Below the pieces are notes generated by a model. It saw nothing but the letters and a program-made list of their open reading frames with translations. It did not search any database and was not told where the DNA came from. A DNA stretch of 64,000 nt from SIG307 sp964545045 (GTDB lineage Bacteria; Bacillota; Clostridia; Lachnospirales; Lachnospiraceae), in assembly GCA_964545045.1 (NCBI GenBank), contig CAZJEN010000002.1, positions 124,001 to 188,000 of the forward strand, read 5' to 3'. A program made the translations under genes and the position numbers. This document shows, in pieces, positions 17,344 to 26,142 of the stretch (position 1 is its first letter; every line of letters begins with the position of its first letter).

Positions 17344-18166
17344 ACTTATTTCTGCGAATTTTTCGCGGTTATTCCGCAATAAATTCTTTTGGATTTGTTT
17401 GGTGCTTGTTGTTGGAGTGGCAACAGGAATTGCAATTGATTTCAGAATGAGTTATTCGTGGAGTCCGGAATTGTACGGGTATGAAACGGCAGATGCGTGT
17501 GTGAAGTATATACCTATTTTGGCCGGAATTGTTGCACTGTTTGTCAGTCTGTTTGTGGGAGAGGAATATAGTAATAAAACCATTCGGAATAAGATTGCAT
17601 CCGGCTATTCCAAGGGGAAAATTTATACTGCAAACTGGTTGGTATGCGCGGTTGTCGGAAGTTTGTTTTATTGGTTGTTTTTCATGATAATTGCACTTCC
17701 GATAGCTCCTTGGAAGGGACTGGTGAAAGAAAACGGTAATATTGTAGCGGGAATTTTAAGAAGTGCAGAGGTGAATTTTTTTGCCGTTCTGTCAGTGGTT
17801 TCTATTGCTGTATTCATTTCTATGCTTTTGAAAAACAGAGTTATGGGTGTTGTAGTTACGGTGGTTTGTATGCTTCTTCTGTTCCTGGCAGCTGAGTTTA
17901 TGATGGAAGGTCTCAGACAGGAGTTTATATGGAAGAGTTATGAAGGAAGCATGATGAAAATGAGAAATCCGGAATATACAGGCGGAGTACGGGATATAAC
18001 GCTACAGACCATCATGAATGTTCAGCCTTTCGGACAAATGATACAGGTTACAAGAGGATTTGCGGAGGATATAAGAGAATTTATGCTTCCGGTGTACTCC
18101 TGTCTGGTGTCGGTGCTGTTCGGCTTCGGAGGAGCGTATTTGTTCGGAAAAAAGGATTTGGAGTAG
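17336..18166 (+). CDS. ABC-2 type permease subunit
   Basis: 276 residues with six hydrophobic segments (~15-33, ~60-80, ~105-125, ~147-165, ~172-192, ~250-270) and a cytoplasmic segment FVGEEYSNKTIRNKIASGYSKGKIY near 77-101 that is conserved in BcrB/LanEG-like permeases. Translationally coupled to the ATPase gene by an 8-base overlap. Forms the membrane half of the exporter. Confidence 0.85.
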   Translation: MSKLISANFSRLFRNKFFWICLVLVVGVATGIAIDFRMSYSWSPELYGYETADACVKYIPILAGIVALFVSLFVGEEYSNKTIRNKIASGYSKGKIYTANWLVCAVVGSLFYWLFFMIIALPIAPWKGLVKENGNIVAGILRSAEVNFFAVLSVVSIAVFISMLLKNRVMGVVVTVVCMLLLFLAAEFMMEGLRQEFIWKSYEGSMMKMRNPEYTGGVRDITLQTIMNVQPFGQMIQVTRGFAEDIREFMLPVYSCLVSVLFGFGGAYLFGKKDLE

Positions 18167-18204
18167 AATGCGTTAAATAAACGGAAAATGTTAGGAGAGA
18201 AAGC

Positions 18205-19095
18205 ATGACAGACATTCGGTTGTGGGCCGTTATCGGCGGTATGGCAGTAATCATTGTTGTCTTAGTAATAAAACTTTATAGTGTGCATAGGGCAACGAAA
18301 GAGATTACCGAAGCCTTTGCGGAGCGGCTCGCAACCGATACCAATACGTTGATTGATGTAGCTGGGGATAGGTATGCGAAACGACTGGCTACGGAAATTA
18401 ATGTACAGTTACGAAAGCTACGGGAACAGCGCCATCGGTATGTACAGGGAGATGCGGAATTAAAGGCTGCGGTGACAAACATTTCTCATGACTTGCGGAC
18501 GCCTCTTACGGCAATCCAGGGCTACCTTGATTTGTTAGAGCAAGTGGATATGCCGGAGGATGGAGCACGTTATGTGGAAATGATGAAAAACCGGGCAGAG
18601 CATCTGACTGTGCTTACGGAGGAGTTGTTCCGGTATTCCGTGCTGTTGTCGGAAGGAAAAGAGCTTGCAAAGGAGACGGTGGTGTTAAATGCGGCTTTGG
18701 AGGAAAGTGTGGCAGGCTTTTATGCGGTCCTTACGGAGCGAGGAATTGTGCCGGAAATCCGCATGCCGCAAGAGAAGGTGGTGAGGATATTAGATGTTTC
18801 CGCATTGACCAGAGTGTTTTCCAATCTGCTGAATAATGCGTTAAAATACAGCGACGGCGATTTGGAAATCGAATTGACGGAAGATGGGGAGATTATCTTT
18901 TCCAATACTGCAAAGGGGTTGGACGAGGTGCAGGTAGGAAAGCTTTTTAACCGGTTCTACACAGTAGATACGTCAAGACGATCTACCGGTTTGGGGCTTG
19001 CTATTGCAAAGACTTTGGTGGAACAAATGGAAGGAAGCATCGGAGCCGGATATGAGGACGGGCGTCTTCGGATTGTCCTGAAGTTTGAGGCTTGA
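18205..19095 (+). CDS. Sensor histidine kinase, single membrane anchor
   Basis: 296 residues. One N-terminal membrane helix (~7-25) with almost no extracellular part, a short coiled linker, H-box SHDLRTPLTAIQGYLDLL (phospho-His near 95), N-box LTRVFSNLLNNALKYS near 195, and G-box RRSTGLGLAIAKTLVEQ near 262. Lack of an extracellular sensor domain fits intramembrane-sensing kinases that read the state of a partner ABC transporter. Its TGA stop overlaps the -35 hexamer of the next transcription unit. Confidence 0.92.
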   Translation: MTDIRLWAVIGGMAVIIVVLVIKLYSVHRATKEITEAFAERLATDTNTLIDVAGDRYAKRLATEINVQLRKLREQRHRYVQGDAELKAAVTNISHDLRTPLTAIQGYLDLLEQVDMPEDGARYVEMMKNRAEHLTVLTEELFRYSVLLSEGKELAKETVVLNAALEESVAGFYAVLTERGIVPEIRMPQEKVVRILDVSALTRVFSNLLNNALKYSDGDLEIELTEDGEIIFSNTAKGLDEVQVGKLFNRFYTVDTSRRSTGLGLAIAKTLVEQMEGSIGAGYEDGRLRIVLKFEA

Positions 19096-19120
19096 CATCT
19101 TTTTTCGTGCGTGGTAAGAT
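19092..19120 (+). promoter_or_regulatory. Near-consensus promoter of the MutS2-like leader
   Basis: TTGACA (19092-19097), 17-bp spacer, TAAGAT (19115-19120). It begins inside the stop codon of the histidine kinase gene, so the unit is separately transcribed. It lies about 470 bp before the gene it serves. Confidence 0.75.
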
Positions 19121-19164
19121 GAAAGCGTAGTAATAACATTTTTATTTTAAGAAACGAGGATTTT

Positions 19165-19194
19165 ATGTATAGCATTGTAGGAAGAGCAAGATAG
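19165..19194 (+). CDS. Putative stalling leader peptide MYSIVGRAR
   Basis: Nine-codon ORF with a GAGGA ribosome binding site (19156-19160) and a TAG stop, 45 bases after the -10. It ends in Arg-Ala-Arg. The +X+ pattern (basic-any-basic) is a known macrolide-dependent stalling motif in leader peptides and proteins. Its position at the head of a long structured leader with a terminator supports a regulatory role. Expression is inferred. Confidence 0.55.
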   Translation: MYSIVGRAR

Positions 19195-19426
19195 GACACC
19201 GACAACGAAACAGTTGCAGGAGCAGCTTTTACGCTAGAAGTCTGCCCTGAGGTATCTGCCTTACAAATGCTTCATAAATCTATTCATAGGATTCGTTATG
19301 ATGAGGTTATGAGCAGAACTGTACGGTTCTGCTTTCTTAGTATATCGGAGAGTGTTACTTGTGACAGCAAAGGATGCAAAGAACTGCCATATATATACTC
19401 CCGGCTCATTCGTATCGACTGACAGA
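19195..19426 (+). promoter_or_regulatory. Structured leader RNA between leader peptide and terminator
   Basis: Contains an 8-bp hairpin AGCAGAAC / GTTCTGCT (19312-19333) followed by TTCTTA, and an upstream region with CATAA-ATC / GAT-TTATG pairing (about 19272-19301). The frame of the leader peptide stays open for 75 further codons after its TAG, to TGA at about 19422. Which structures form cannot be decided by eye. Confidence 0.45.
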
Positions 19427-19473
19427 CCATGGATTTATCGGCTTAATAAGGCGAAATCCGTGGTTTTTCTTTT
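19427..19473 (+). terminator. Attenuator terminator before the MutS2-like gene
   Basis: Ten-pair stem CCATGGATTT (19427-19436) with AAATCCGTGG (19454-19463, one G-U pair), then TTTTTCTTTT. It lies 118 bp upstream of the ATG and downstream of the promoter, so full-length transcription requires antitermination. Confidence 0.8.
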
Positions 19474-19590
19474 GTAAAAATATTTGTGAGCGAAGGAATG
19501 TAACAGAGCATGGAAGATACGTAGGTGTTCTTTCGATTGATAGGTAGCGTGTGAGAACAAACGGAGAAAAGAATACAAGGAGTATCAGAA

Positions 19591-21615
19591 ATGAATCGGG
19601 AAGAACAATTATTTGAATTTGACAAAATAAAAGAGCTTTGGGCAGAGTATGCCCTCACAGAGTCGGCAAAGGAAAAAATATGTACGATAAAGCCGGTACT
19701 TTCGGAAGCGGAGCTTTCCATGTTACAACGGGAGACCAGCCAGGGAAAGCGGATGATAGAGCTTTTAGGAAATCCACCGTTTGCTTCCATACAGGGACTT
19801 GCGGAAATCGTGGATATTTCAGGAAAAGGTGACTGTCTTTCTGTGGAGCAGTTGCTTACGGTACAGCTTTTTCTTACCATGGTACAGCGGCTTAAGAAGT
19901 ATTTGTGCGGGGGAAAGCAGTATGAGATTTCCATTGCCTGGTATGAAGAAAACTTAGAGCCTTTGGAGGAACTTCGGGAAAGCATTTATGTGCAGATTGT
20001 TAATGAGCAGGTGGCGGACAATGCATCGAAGCTGTTAAAGTCCCTGCGTATGGAAATTGTCCAGACCGAGGGCAGGATGAGGGAAAAGGCAGACGGGGTG
20101 ATGCGTGCTCACAAGGATTGTATGTCCGACAGCTTCAGTACCATGCGGAACGGACGTATTTGCGTGCCGGTAAAGAAGGATTGCAAATTTAAGATTTCGG
20201 GAACCGTCATTGATAAGTCCTCCACGGGAGCGACGTTGTTTATGGAGCCTACGGCCTGCGGAGAGTACTATGCCATGCTGCAAAGCTTGAGGATTGACGA
20301 GGAAAACGAGGTTCGACGGATTTTGTATGAGTTAACGGCTAAGGTAGATGCTCACGGAACGGAGTTGAAGGAGAATATTAAGTATATCGAAAAGCTGGAT
20401 TATATTTTTTCAAAAGGAAAGCTAAGCCTTCTCTATGACGGCACGGAGCCTGTGATTACAACGGAGCGGGAAATCATCCTTAAGGATGCCAGACATCCGC
20501 TGATGAAAAAGGAGGTTTGTGTACCGCTTCAGTTTCAAATCGGTAACGGTGTTACCGGAATTGTTATTACGGGACCGAACACCGGAGGAAAGACGGTGGC
20601 CCTAAAGACAGTGGCATTGAACTGTATGCTGGCCCAGTGCGGTCTTCATGTATCCTGTAAGGAAGCCACGATTTGCATGAACAGTAACTATCTGTGTGAT
20701 ATCGGTGACGGGCAGAATCTGTCGGAAAACCTGTCCACCTTTTCGGCTCATATTACAAACGTATTGGATATTCTGAAACGTGTAAACGACCAAAGTCTGG
20801 TGCTGATGGATGAACTTGGCTCCGGTACGGACCCGCTGGAAGGAATGGGCATTGCGGTGGCAATCTTGGAGGAACTGAAAAAGAGCGGTGCGCTGTTCCT
20901 TGTAACCACCCACTACCCGGAGGTTAAGGTATACGCAGAGCAGACGGAAGGAATTGTTAATGCCCGCATGACCTTTGATAAAGAAAATCTGAAACCGACC
21001 TATCAGATGGTCATCGGTGAAGCGGGAGAAAGTTGTGCATTTCATATCGCTAAGAGGCTTGGGATGCCGGCAGGGATGCTAAAAAGAGCGGAAGCGGCGG
21101 CGTATGGAGGAAAACGTCGGGAAACGAGGAAAGGTGCTTCGATGCAAGGATATAGTGAGTACGACAGCGAGGAAGATAATTCGACGAACGAGACCGGGAA
21201 CGGAGGTAAAGCTCATAACGAGGACGAACTCCAAAAGGAATTCTCACCGCGGATCGTAAAGAAAAAGAAACCTACGCCAAAGAAAGTCAAACAACGCGAA
21301 TTCCGCATTGGGGACAGTGTCATGATTTATCCGGATAAGAAAATCGGTATCGTATGCCAACCGGAGAATGAAAAGGGTGTGTTGCAGGTTCAGATGCCCA
21401 ATAAGAAGATTTGGATCAATCATAAGCGGGTAAAGCTTCATGTGGCAGCGGAAGAGTTGTATCCGGAGGATTATGATTTTTCTATCATTTTTGACAGTGT
21501 GGAAACTAGGAAGCTGCGTCATGATATGGAACGGAAACATATGGAGGGTGTGGAGCTTACGCTTACCGGGGCCGAGGCGGAGCGGGCAGAACTGCTTGGA
21601 AAGAAGAACAAATAA
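19591..21615 (+). CDS. MutS2-like ATPase without Smr domain
   Basis: 674 residues. MutS-family core and clamp helices (~1-290), ATPase with Walker A GPNTGGKT near 328, a conserved ST.SAH-like turn (LSTFSAHI), and Walker B LVLMDELGSGTDPLEG near 402, then a charged linker (~510-565), a basic KKKKPTPKK stretch and a KOW-like domain (FRIGDSVMIYP...., ~570-625). MutS2 of Bacillus (about 785 aa) ends in an Smr nuclease domain; here the chain stops before one. MutS2 binds collided ribosomes and splits them with its ATPase and KOW parts, so this protein could keep splitting activity without cutting mRNA. The leader with stalling peptide and terminator fits induction by translation inhibitors. Role is inference. 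Confidence 0.8.
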   Translation: MNREEQLFEFDKIKELWAEYALTESAKEKICTIKPVLSEAELSMLQRETSQGKRMIELLGNPPFASIQGLAEIVDISGKGDCLSVEQLLTVQLFLTMVQRLKKYLCGGKQYEISIAWYEENLEPLEELRESIYVQIVNEQVADNASKLLKSLRMEIVQTEGRMREKADGVMRAHKDCMSDSFSTMRNGRICVPVKKDCKFKISGTVIDKSSTGATLFMEPTACGEYYAMLQSLRIDEENEVRRILYELTAKVDAHGTELKENIKYIEKLDYIFSKGKLSLLYDGTEPVITTEREIILKDARHPLMKKEVCVPLQFQIGNGVTGIVITGPNTGGKTVALKTVALNCMLAQCGLHVSCKEATICMNSNYLCDIGDGQNLSENLSTFSAHITNVLDILKRVNDQSLVLMDELGSGTDPLEGMGIAVAILEELKKSGALFLVTTHYPEVKVYAEQTEGIVNARMTFDKENLKPTYQMVIGEAGESCAFHIAKRLGMPAGMLKRAEAAAYGGKRRETRKGASMQGYSEYDSEEDNSTNETGNGGKAHNEDELQKEFSPRIVKKKKPTPKKVKQREFRIGDSVMIYPDKKIGIVCQPENEKGVLQVQMPNKKIWINHKRVKLHVAAEELYPEDYDFSIIFDSVETRKLRHDMERKHMEGVELTLTGAEAERAELLGKKNK

Positions 21616-21661
21616 AACCGACAAGCTGTGTGTGCCGGAAGGATTTTAGGAGGTAAAGAAT

Positions 21662-22216
21662 ATGATACGCAATATAAAATCAATGGAACCGAAGTATCTT
21701 CTCCCTTCCCTTCAATTGGTGGAGAAAGTATTTTCCGAGTGGGACAGCCCCGAGGAAGGAAAAATAATACGAAGCCTGGTGGAAGAGATTAGGGCAAAGA
21801 AATATTATATTCCGGAGCTGGAACTTATTATGGTGGATGAGGCGGATGAGATGATCGGGTATGCCATGTTTTCCGGATTTCATCTGGAAGGGAAATATGA
21901 AGATGAGCTGCTGATTCTCACGCCGGTGGCGGTAAAGACCGAACTGCAACGGCAGCATATTTCAAAGGATATTCTGGAATATGGCTTTGAGGAGGCAAAA
22001 AAGTTAGGCTTTCAGGCAGTTTTGGTGGAAGGCAATCCACGTAATTATAATAGCAGAGGTTTCTTGCCGAGTTACAAGTTCGGCGTGGAGGCAGGGCCGA
22101 ATTTAAAACTTCCGCACCCGGATTGTCTGATGATAAAGGAACTGAAGGAAGGTGCATTAGACCACATAAAGGGATTGGTGGATTATTCCTTTTATGAGGC
22201 ATTGCATGAAGGATAA
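21662..22216 (+). CDS. GNAT acetyltransferase (YhbS-like)
   Basis: 184 residues. Acetyltransferase pattern: ELELIMVDEADEMIGYAMF strand, LILTPVAVKTELQRQHISKDILEYGFEEAKKLG for acetyl-CoA binding (the usual Q/R-x-x-G turn reads Q-R-Q-H-I, so the glycine is altered), then LVEGNPRNYNSRGF..SYKFGV, which fits YhbS-type proteins. 46 bp after the MutS2-like gene with AGGAGG; may share its attenuated transcript. Confidence 0.8.
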   Translation: MIRNIKSMEPKYLLPSLQLVEKVFSEWDSPEEGKIIRSLVEEIRAKKYYIPELELIMVDEADEMIGYAMFSGFHLEGKYEDELLILTPVAVKTELQRQHISKDILEYGFEEAKKLGFQAVLVEGNPRNYNSRGFLPSYKFGVEAGPNLKLPHPDCLMIKELKEGALDHIKGLVDYSFYEALHEG

Positions 22217-22274
22217 AGGAAGGAATCACTGATTGCTTTGACGATTTCGAAGTGATGGAAAGTAAGGTGATGTT

Positions 22275-24143
22275 ATGAAAAAAGAAAAAGAGGATAAGGT
22301 GTTACAGGTAACCCGCTACGGAACCGGTTCCAATGTGTGTTTCCTGTTAAAGGAAACCGTGAAATGTCATCCGTTTCTGTTGGCGTTGTGTGCCTGTTTG
22401 GCGGTAATAGGAATCGTAATTCCGGTGATAACCACCTTTTTACCAAAGATTGTGATTGAACAGATTACAGAGGGCGCGGCAATAAAGGAGGTTCTGCTTG
22501 TCACTATAAGCGGAACGGGAATACTGGCACTGTGTGCCGACGGGAAGGTGTATGTTGAAAAGCTGTTGTCCTTCCGGCGGTTTCGGATGAATACATACTA
22601 TACGGAGCTGGTGGCCATAAAGGGAATGAAAGCAGATTATTGTCATCAGGAAACAGAGCGGTTTCGGAAGTTACATACGGAGAGCGCCAATGCTTGTAAC
22701 GGAAATTATTCCCCGATGATACAAGTATATGATGTGGGAATCGGATTGTGTACAAGTGCTTTGGGATTTGCGTTGTACTTCGGAATACTGGCACGTTTAA
22801 GCATTGCGCTGGTCGTGTTTCTGATCGGTGTGACAATTTGCAGTTGTATCTTAAATCACAAGGCAATCCGGTTTACGGAAAAGCACCGGGATGAAAAGGT
22901 GAGGTATCAGCAGAGGACGGATTATCTTGCCCGTGTATCGGGAGATATCAAGTCGGCAAAGGACATTAGGTTGTACCATATGAACGGGTGGCTTTCGGAT
23001 GTGTATCGCAAGAATGTGGAAGGCTTAAACGGCTGGTATCGCAGATACACAAAGGCCGTGTTCGACGTTGCGGTAGGGGATTCTGGTCTGGCATTGGTAC
23101 GGGAAATTGCGGCGTATGCGTATTTACTGTATCGGGTAATTGCAGCAGATATGAGCGTAGCGGATTTTGTACTGTATTTCGGTGTGATTACCGGATTTTC
23201 CGCATGGTTGTCCGGTCTGTTCGGGCAGGTGACGGCTCTTTCACGTATCAGCAGTACGGTGAATTATGTGCGCACTTTTTTGGCCTATCCGGATATTTAT
23301 ACCCGTGAGGAAGGAAGAGCACTTCCGGAGGCTTCCGAGGGACCGAAGGAGTTGTCCCTTTGTAATGTAAGCTATCGATATGAGGGAGCGGAGAAGGATA
23401 CGATTTCCGGTCTTACACTGACCGTTGCACCGAAGGAGCATCTGGCGATTGTGGGACTGAACGGTGCGGGAAAGACCACTCTTGTAAAGCTTTTGTGCGG
23501 ACTGACGGACCCAAGGGAAGGCTGTGTCCGGTATGATGATGTGGATGTAAGAGAGTATGACAGAGATGCGTACTATGAATTGTTTTCGGCGGTGTTCCAG
23601 CAATTTTCCCTGCTTCCGGTAACCTTTGCCGAGGCGGTGGCGGAGGAAGAACCGGCTAAGATTGACAGAGCGCGGGTGGAAGCGTGTCTTAGGACGGCAG
23701 GACTTTGGGAGAAGATTGTTTCTTTACCGAAGAGCATGGACAGTGAGTACAGCAGGGCGGTGAATGATGAAGGAACGGAGCTTTCCGGCGGACAGATACA
23801 GAAGCTGCTACTGGCAAGGGCATTATACCGGAAGGCACCGGTAATGATATTGGATGAGCCTACGGCGGCCCTGGACCCCATCGCGGAAAGTCAGTTGTAT
23901 GAGACCTATCATGAGGTAATGAAGGATTGCTCCACGGTATTTATATCGCATCGTTTGGCATCTACCCGGTTTTGCGATAGGATTGTGCTGATGGAAGACG
24001 GCAAGATTATTGAGGAAGGAACCCATGACCAGCTTCTTAACGCAAAGGGAAGATATTACGAGTTGTATGAGACCCAGGCGAAGTACTATAGGGAAACGGA
24101 TTCCTTACAGGAGCATCCTGCGGAGGGAGGTGTGGCAGAATGA
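22275..24143 (+). CDS. ABC exporter half-transporter (first subunit)
   Basis: 622 residues: N-terminal membrane domain with about six helices (~35-330), C-terminal nucleotide-binding domain with Walker A GLNGAGKTT near 394, Q-loop FQQFSLLP, signature LSGGQIQKLLLARAL, Walker B VMILDEPTAALDP and switch His in ISHRLAS. All catalytic residues look intact. Its stop overlaps the start of the second half-transporter (ATGA), so the two probably form a heterodimer. Exported substrate unknown; no peptide or lanthionine genes are adjacent. Confidence 0.9.
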   Translation: MKKEKEDKVLQVTRYGTGSNVCFLLKETVKCHPFLLALCACLAVIGIVIPVITTFLPKIVIEQITEGAAIKEVLLVTISGTGILALCADGKVYVEKLLSFRRFRMNTYYTELVAIKGMKADYCHQETERFRKLHTESANACNGNYSPMIQVYDVGIGLCTSALGFALYFGILARLSIALVVFLIGVTICSCILNHKAIRFTEKHRDEKVRYQQRTDYLARVSGDIKSAKDIRLYHMNGWLSDVYRKNVEGLNGWYRRYTKAVFDVAVGDSGLALVREIAAYAYLLYRVIAADMSVADFVLYFGVITGFSAWLSGLFGQVTALSRISSTVNYVRTFLAYPDIYTREEGRALPEASEGPKELSLCNVSYRYEGAEKDTISGLTLTVAPKEHLAIVGLNGAGKTTLVKLLCGLTDPREGCVRYDDVDVREYDRDAYYELFSAVFQQFSLLPVTFAEAVAEEEPAKIDRARVEACLRTAGLWEKIVSLPKSMDSEYSRAVNDEGTELSGGQIQKLLLARALYRKAPVMILDEPTAALDPIAESQLYETYHEVMKDCSTVFISHRLASTRFCDRIVLMEDGKIIEEGTHDQLLNAKGRYYELYETQAKYYRETDSLQEHPAEGGVAE

Positions 24144-26023
24144 AGGACAGGCTTACGTTAAGAGAACGGATTCAAATCACTGGACGTGGCATCGGGATTT
24201 TACGAAAGTATTGTCCGGGACTGGCCGGAGGAAAGGCAATTTCTGCGTTACTTGCTGCCGTACAACCGTTACTTTCCGTATGGATTTCCGCAATGCTGCT
24301 TAATGAGCTGGCGGGAGAACGCAGAATGAACTATATCGTAGCGTATGTGGCAGTGGTTATTCTTTGTAACTTTCTGTTATTGCTTATCAAAAGTATGGTG
24401 GATAGAGTGACAGAGGAAAAGGAAGCCCAGATGTGGAACTTCTTCGGAATGGTTTTTGCAGACAAGTCCATGACCATGGATTACAAGGATTTGGAGGATA
24501 CGAAGGTACTGCAGCAGAAGCAGGAAGTATCAGAGAATCTGTTTATGTTCGGAAACGGATTGGGGCAGCTGGTGTGGGGTATGAACAGCCTGGTGAATGC
24601 CACGGCAAGCATTGTGCTTTCCCTGTCTCTTACAGTTACCCTGTTTGTATCCGGTACGGGGACAAAGTGGATGGATTCTCCTCTTTGGATTGTGTGCATC
24701 GGTATCTGTGTGCTTTTGGGTGGCATGGCAAATGCAAGGGCAACGAGAAAAGAGAACCTCGTATTTGAAGATTGGTGTAAGGAAACGGTATGGTTTAACC
24801 GGGCATTTATATTTTACGAACACGAGCTGGCGAAGTCTCCGGAACGGGCAAAGGATGTGCGGATTTATAAACAGCATAAGGCGGCAAGACGGGGATTTTG
24901 CGAGATGAGAGCCCGGGATGAGGCTTTGGACGGGCATCTGCGTGCTATGGCAACCTATCCGGCACTGGCAGCGGTTGTGGCCGGACTTGGGACGGTGGTC
25001 TGCTGGGTGTTTGTGGTATTGAAGGCATCTATGGGAGCCTTCGGTGTGGGAAGCATTGTACAGTATATCGGCGCTCTCGGAAAGCTTGGTACCGGGGTAC
25101 AGGATATGATGTTTGTACTGGCGGATAACGAGGTGTATTGCAGGCATTTGCGGAGCTTATATGAGTATCTGGATATTCCGAACCGCAAGGATGAGGGAAC
25201 TCTTTCCGTGGATATTGACGCGGTTTGTAAGGCAGGTTCTCTAGGGAATGAGGAAGAAAAAGACAGAAGCGGGTATGAAATCGAGTTTAGTAATGTCGGC
25301 TTCCGGTATCCGGGTGCAAAGGAATATTCCCTGCGAAATCTTTCCTTGAAATTCCATCTTGGAAAGCGGCTGGCAATTGTCGGCAAAAACGGATCCGGAA
25401 AGACGACGTTTATCAAGCTTTTATGCAGACTGTATGACCCGACGGAGGGAGAGATACGGTTAAACGGCGTGGATATCAGAGAGTATGATTACAAGGAGTA
25501 TTTAAAACTCTTTTCCGTGGTATTCCAGGACTTTAAGCTGTTTTCCTTTTCAATGGGACAGAACGTGGCAACCGCCATGGAGTACGATAGAGAAAAGGCG
25601 GAGCAGTGTCTTGGTAAGGCAGGACTTTCGGAACGGTTAAAGACGATGCCCAAGGGACTTGATACTGCATTGTATAAGGACTTTGAATCGGAAGGTGTGG
25701 AAATTTCCGGCGGAGAGGCTCAAAGGGTGGCACTGGCACGGGCACTTTATAAGGATGCTCCGGTGGTTGTGTTAGACGAGCCGACGGCGGCGTTAGACCC
25801 GATTGCGGAAGCAGAAGTTTATACGAAGTTCAATGAGTTAATCGGAGATAAAACTGCTATCTATATCAGCCATCGCTTATCTTCTTGTAAGTTCTGTGAC
25901 GAGATTGCGGTGTTTGATGAGGGCACGGTGGTACAAAGAGGAAGTCATGAGGAATTGTTGCAGGAAACGGACAGACTGTATCATGAGCTGTGGACGGCAC
26001 AGGCACAGTATTATGAAAGGTAA
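24140..26023 (+). CDS. ABC exporter half-transporter (second subunit)
   Basis: 627 residues with the same plan: membrane domain (~30-330), Walker A GKNGSGKTT near 414, Q-loop FQDFKLFSF, signature ISGGEAQRVALARAL, Walker B VVVLDEPTAALDP, switch ISHRLSS. Both subunits share the uncommon DP-I-AE continuation after Walker B and similar C-termini ending AQ.YYE/R, pointing to an old duplication. Overlaps the first subunit gene by four bases. Confidence 0.9.
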   Translation: MKDRLTLRERIQITGRGIGILRKYCPGLAGGKAISALLAAVQPLLSVWISAMLLNELAGERRMNYIVAYVAVVILCNFLLLLIKSMVDRVTEEKEAQMWNFFGMVFADKSMTMDYKDLEDTKVLQQKQEVSENLFMFGNGLGQLVWGMNSLVNATASIVLSLSLTVTLFVSGTGTKWMDSPLWIVCIGICVLLGGMANARATRKENLVFEDWCKETVWFNRAFIFYEHELAKSPERAKDVRIYKQHKAARRGFCEMRARDEALDGHLRAMATYPALAAVVAGLGTVVCWVFVVLKASMGAFGVGSIVQYIGALGKLGTGVQDMMFVLADNEVYCRHLRSLYEYLDIPNRKDEGTLSVDIDAVCKAGSLGNEEEKDRSGYEIEFSNVGFRYPGAKEYSLRNLSLKFHLGKRLAIVGKNGSGKTTFIKLLCRLYDPTEGEIRLNGVDIREYDYKEYLKLFSVVFQDFKLFSFSMGQNVATAMEYDREKAEQCLGKAGLSERLKTMPKGLDTALYKDFESEGVEISGGEAQRVALARALYKDAPVVVLDEPTAALDPIAEAEVYTKFNELIGDKTAIYISHRLSSCKFCDEIAVFDEGTVVQRGSHEELLQETDRLYHELWTAQAQYYER

Positions 26024-26142
26024 GTAGGTAAAGAACCTTTATAAACATTCTGTCTATAGCAATTCCGATGTCAGGTTGCTATAATCATACTTGTAAAAGC
26101 GCTGATACAAAAATACGATATAATAACAAGGAGACTCGAATA

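Noticed and set aside
19311..19340. AGCAGAAC/GTTCTGCT hairpin as the main terminator of the MutS2-like leader
   Set aside because: Its tail is TTCTTAG rather than a T run; the hairpin at 19427 is a far better terminator. It is kept as part of the leader structure.
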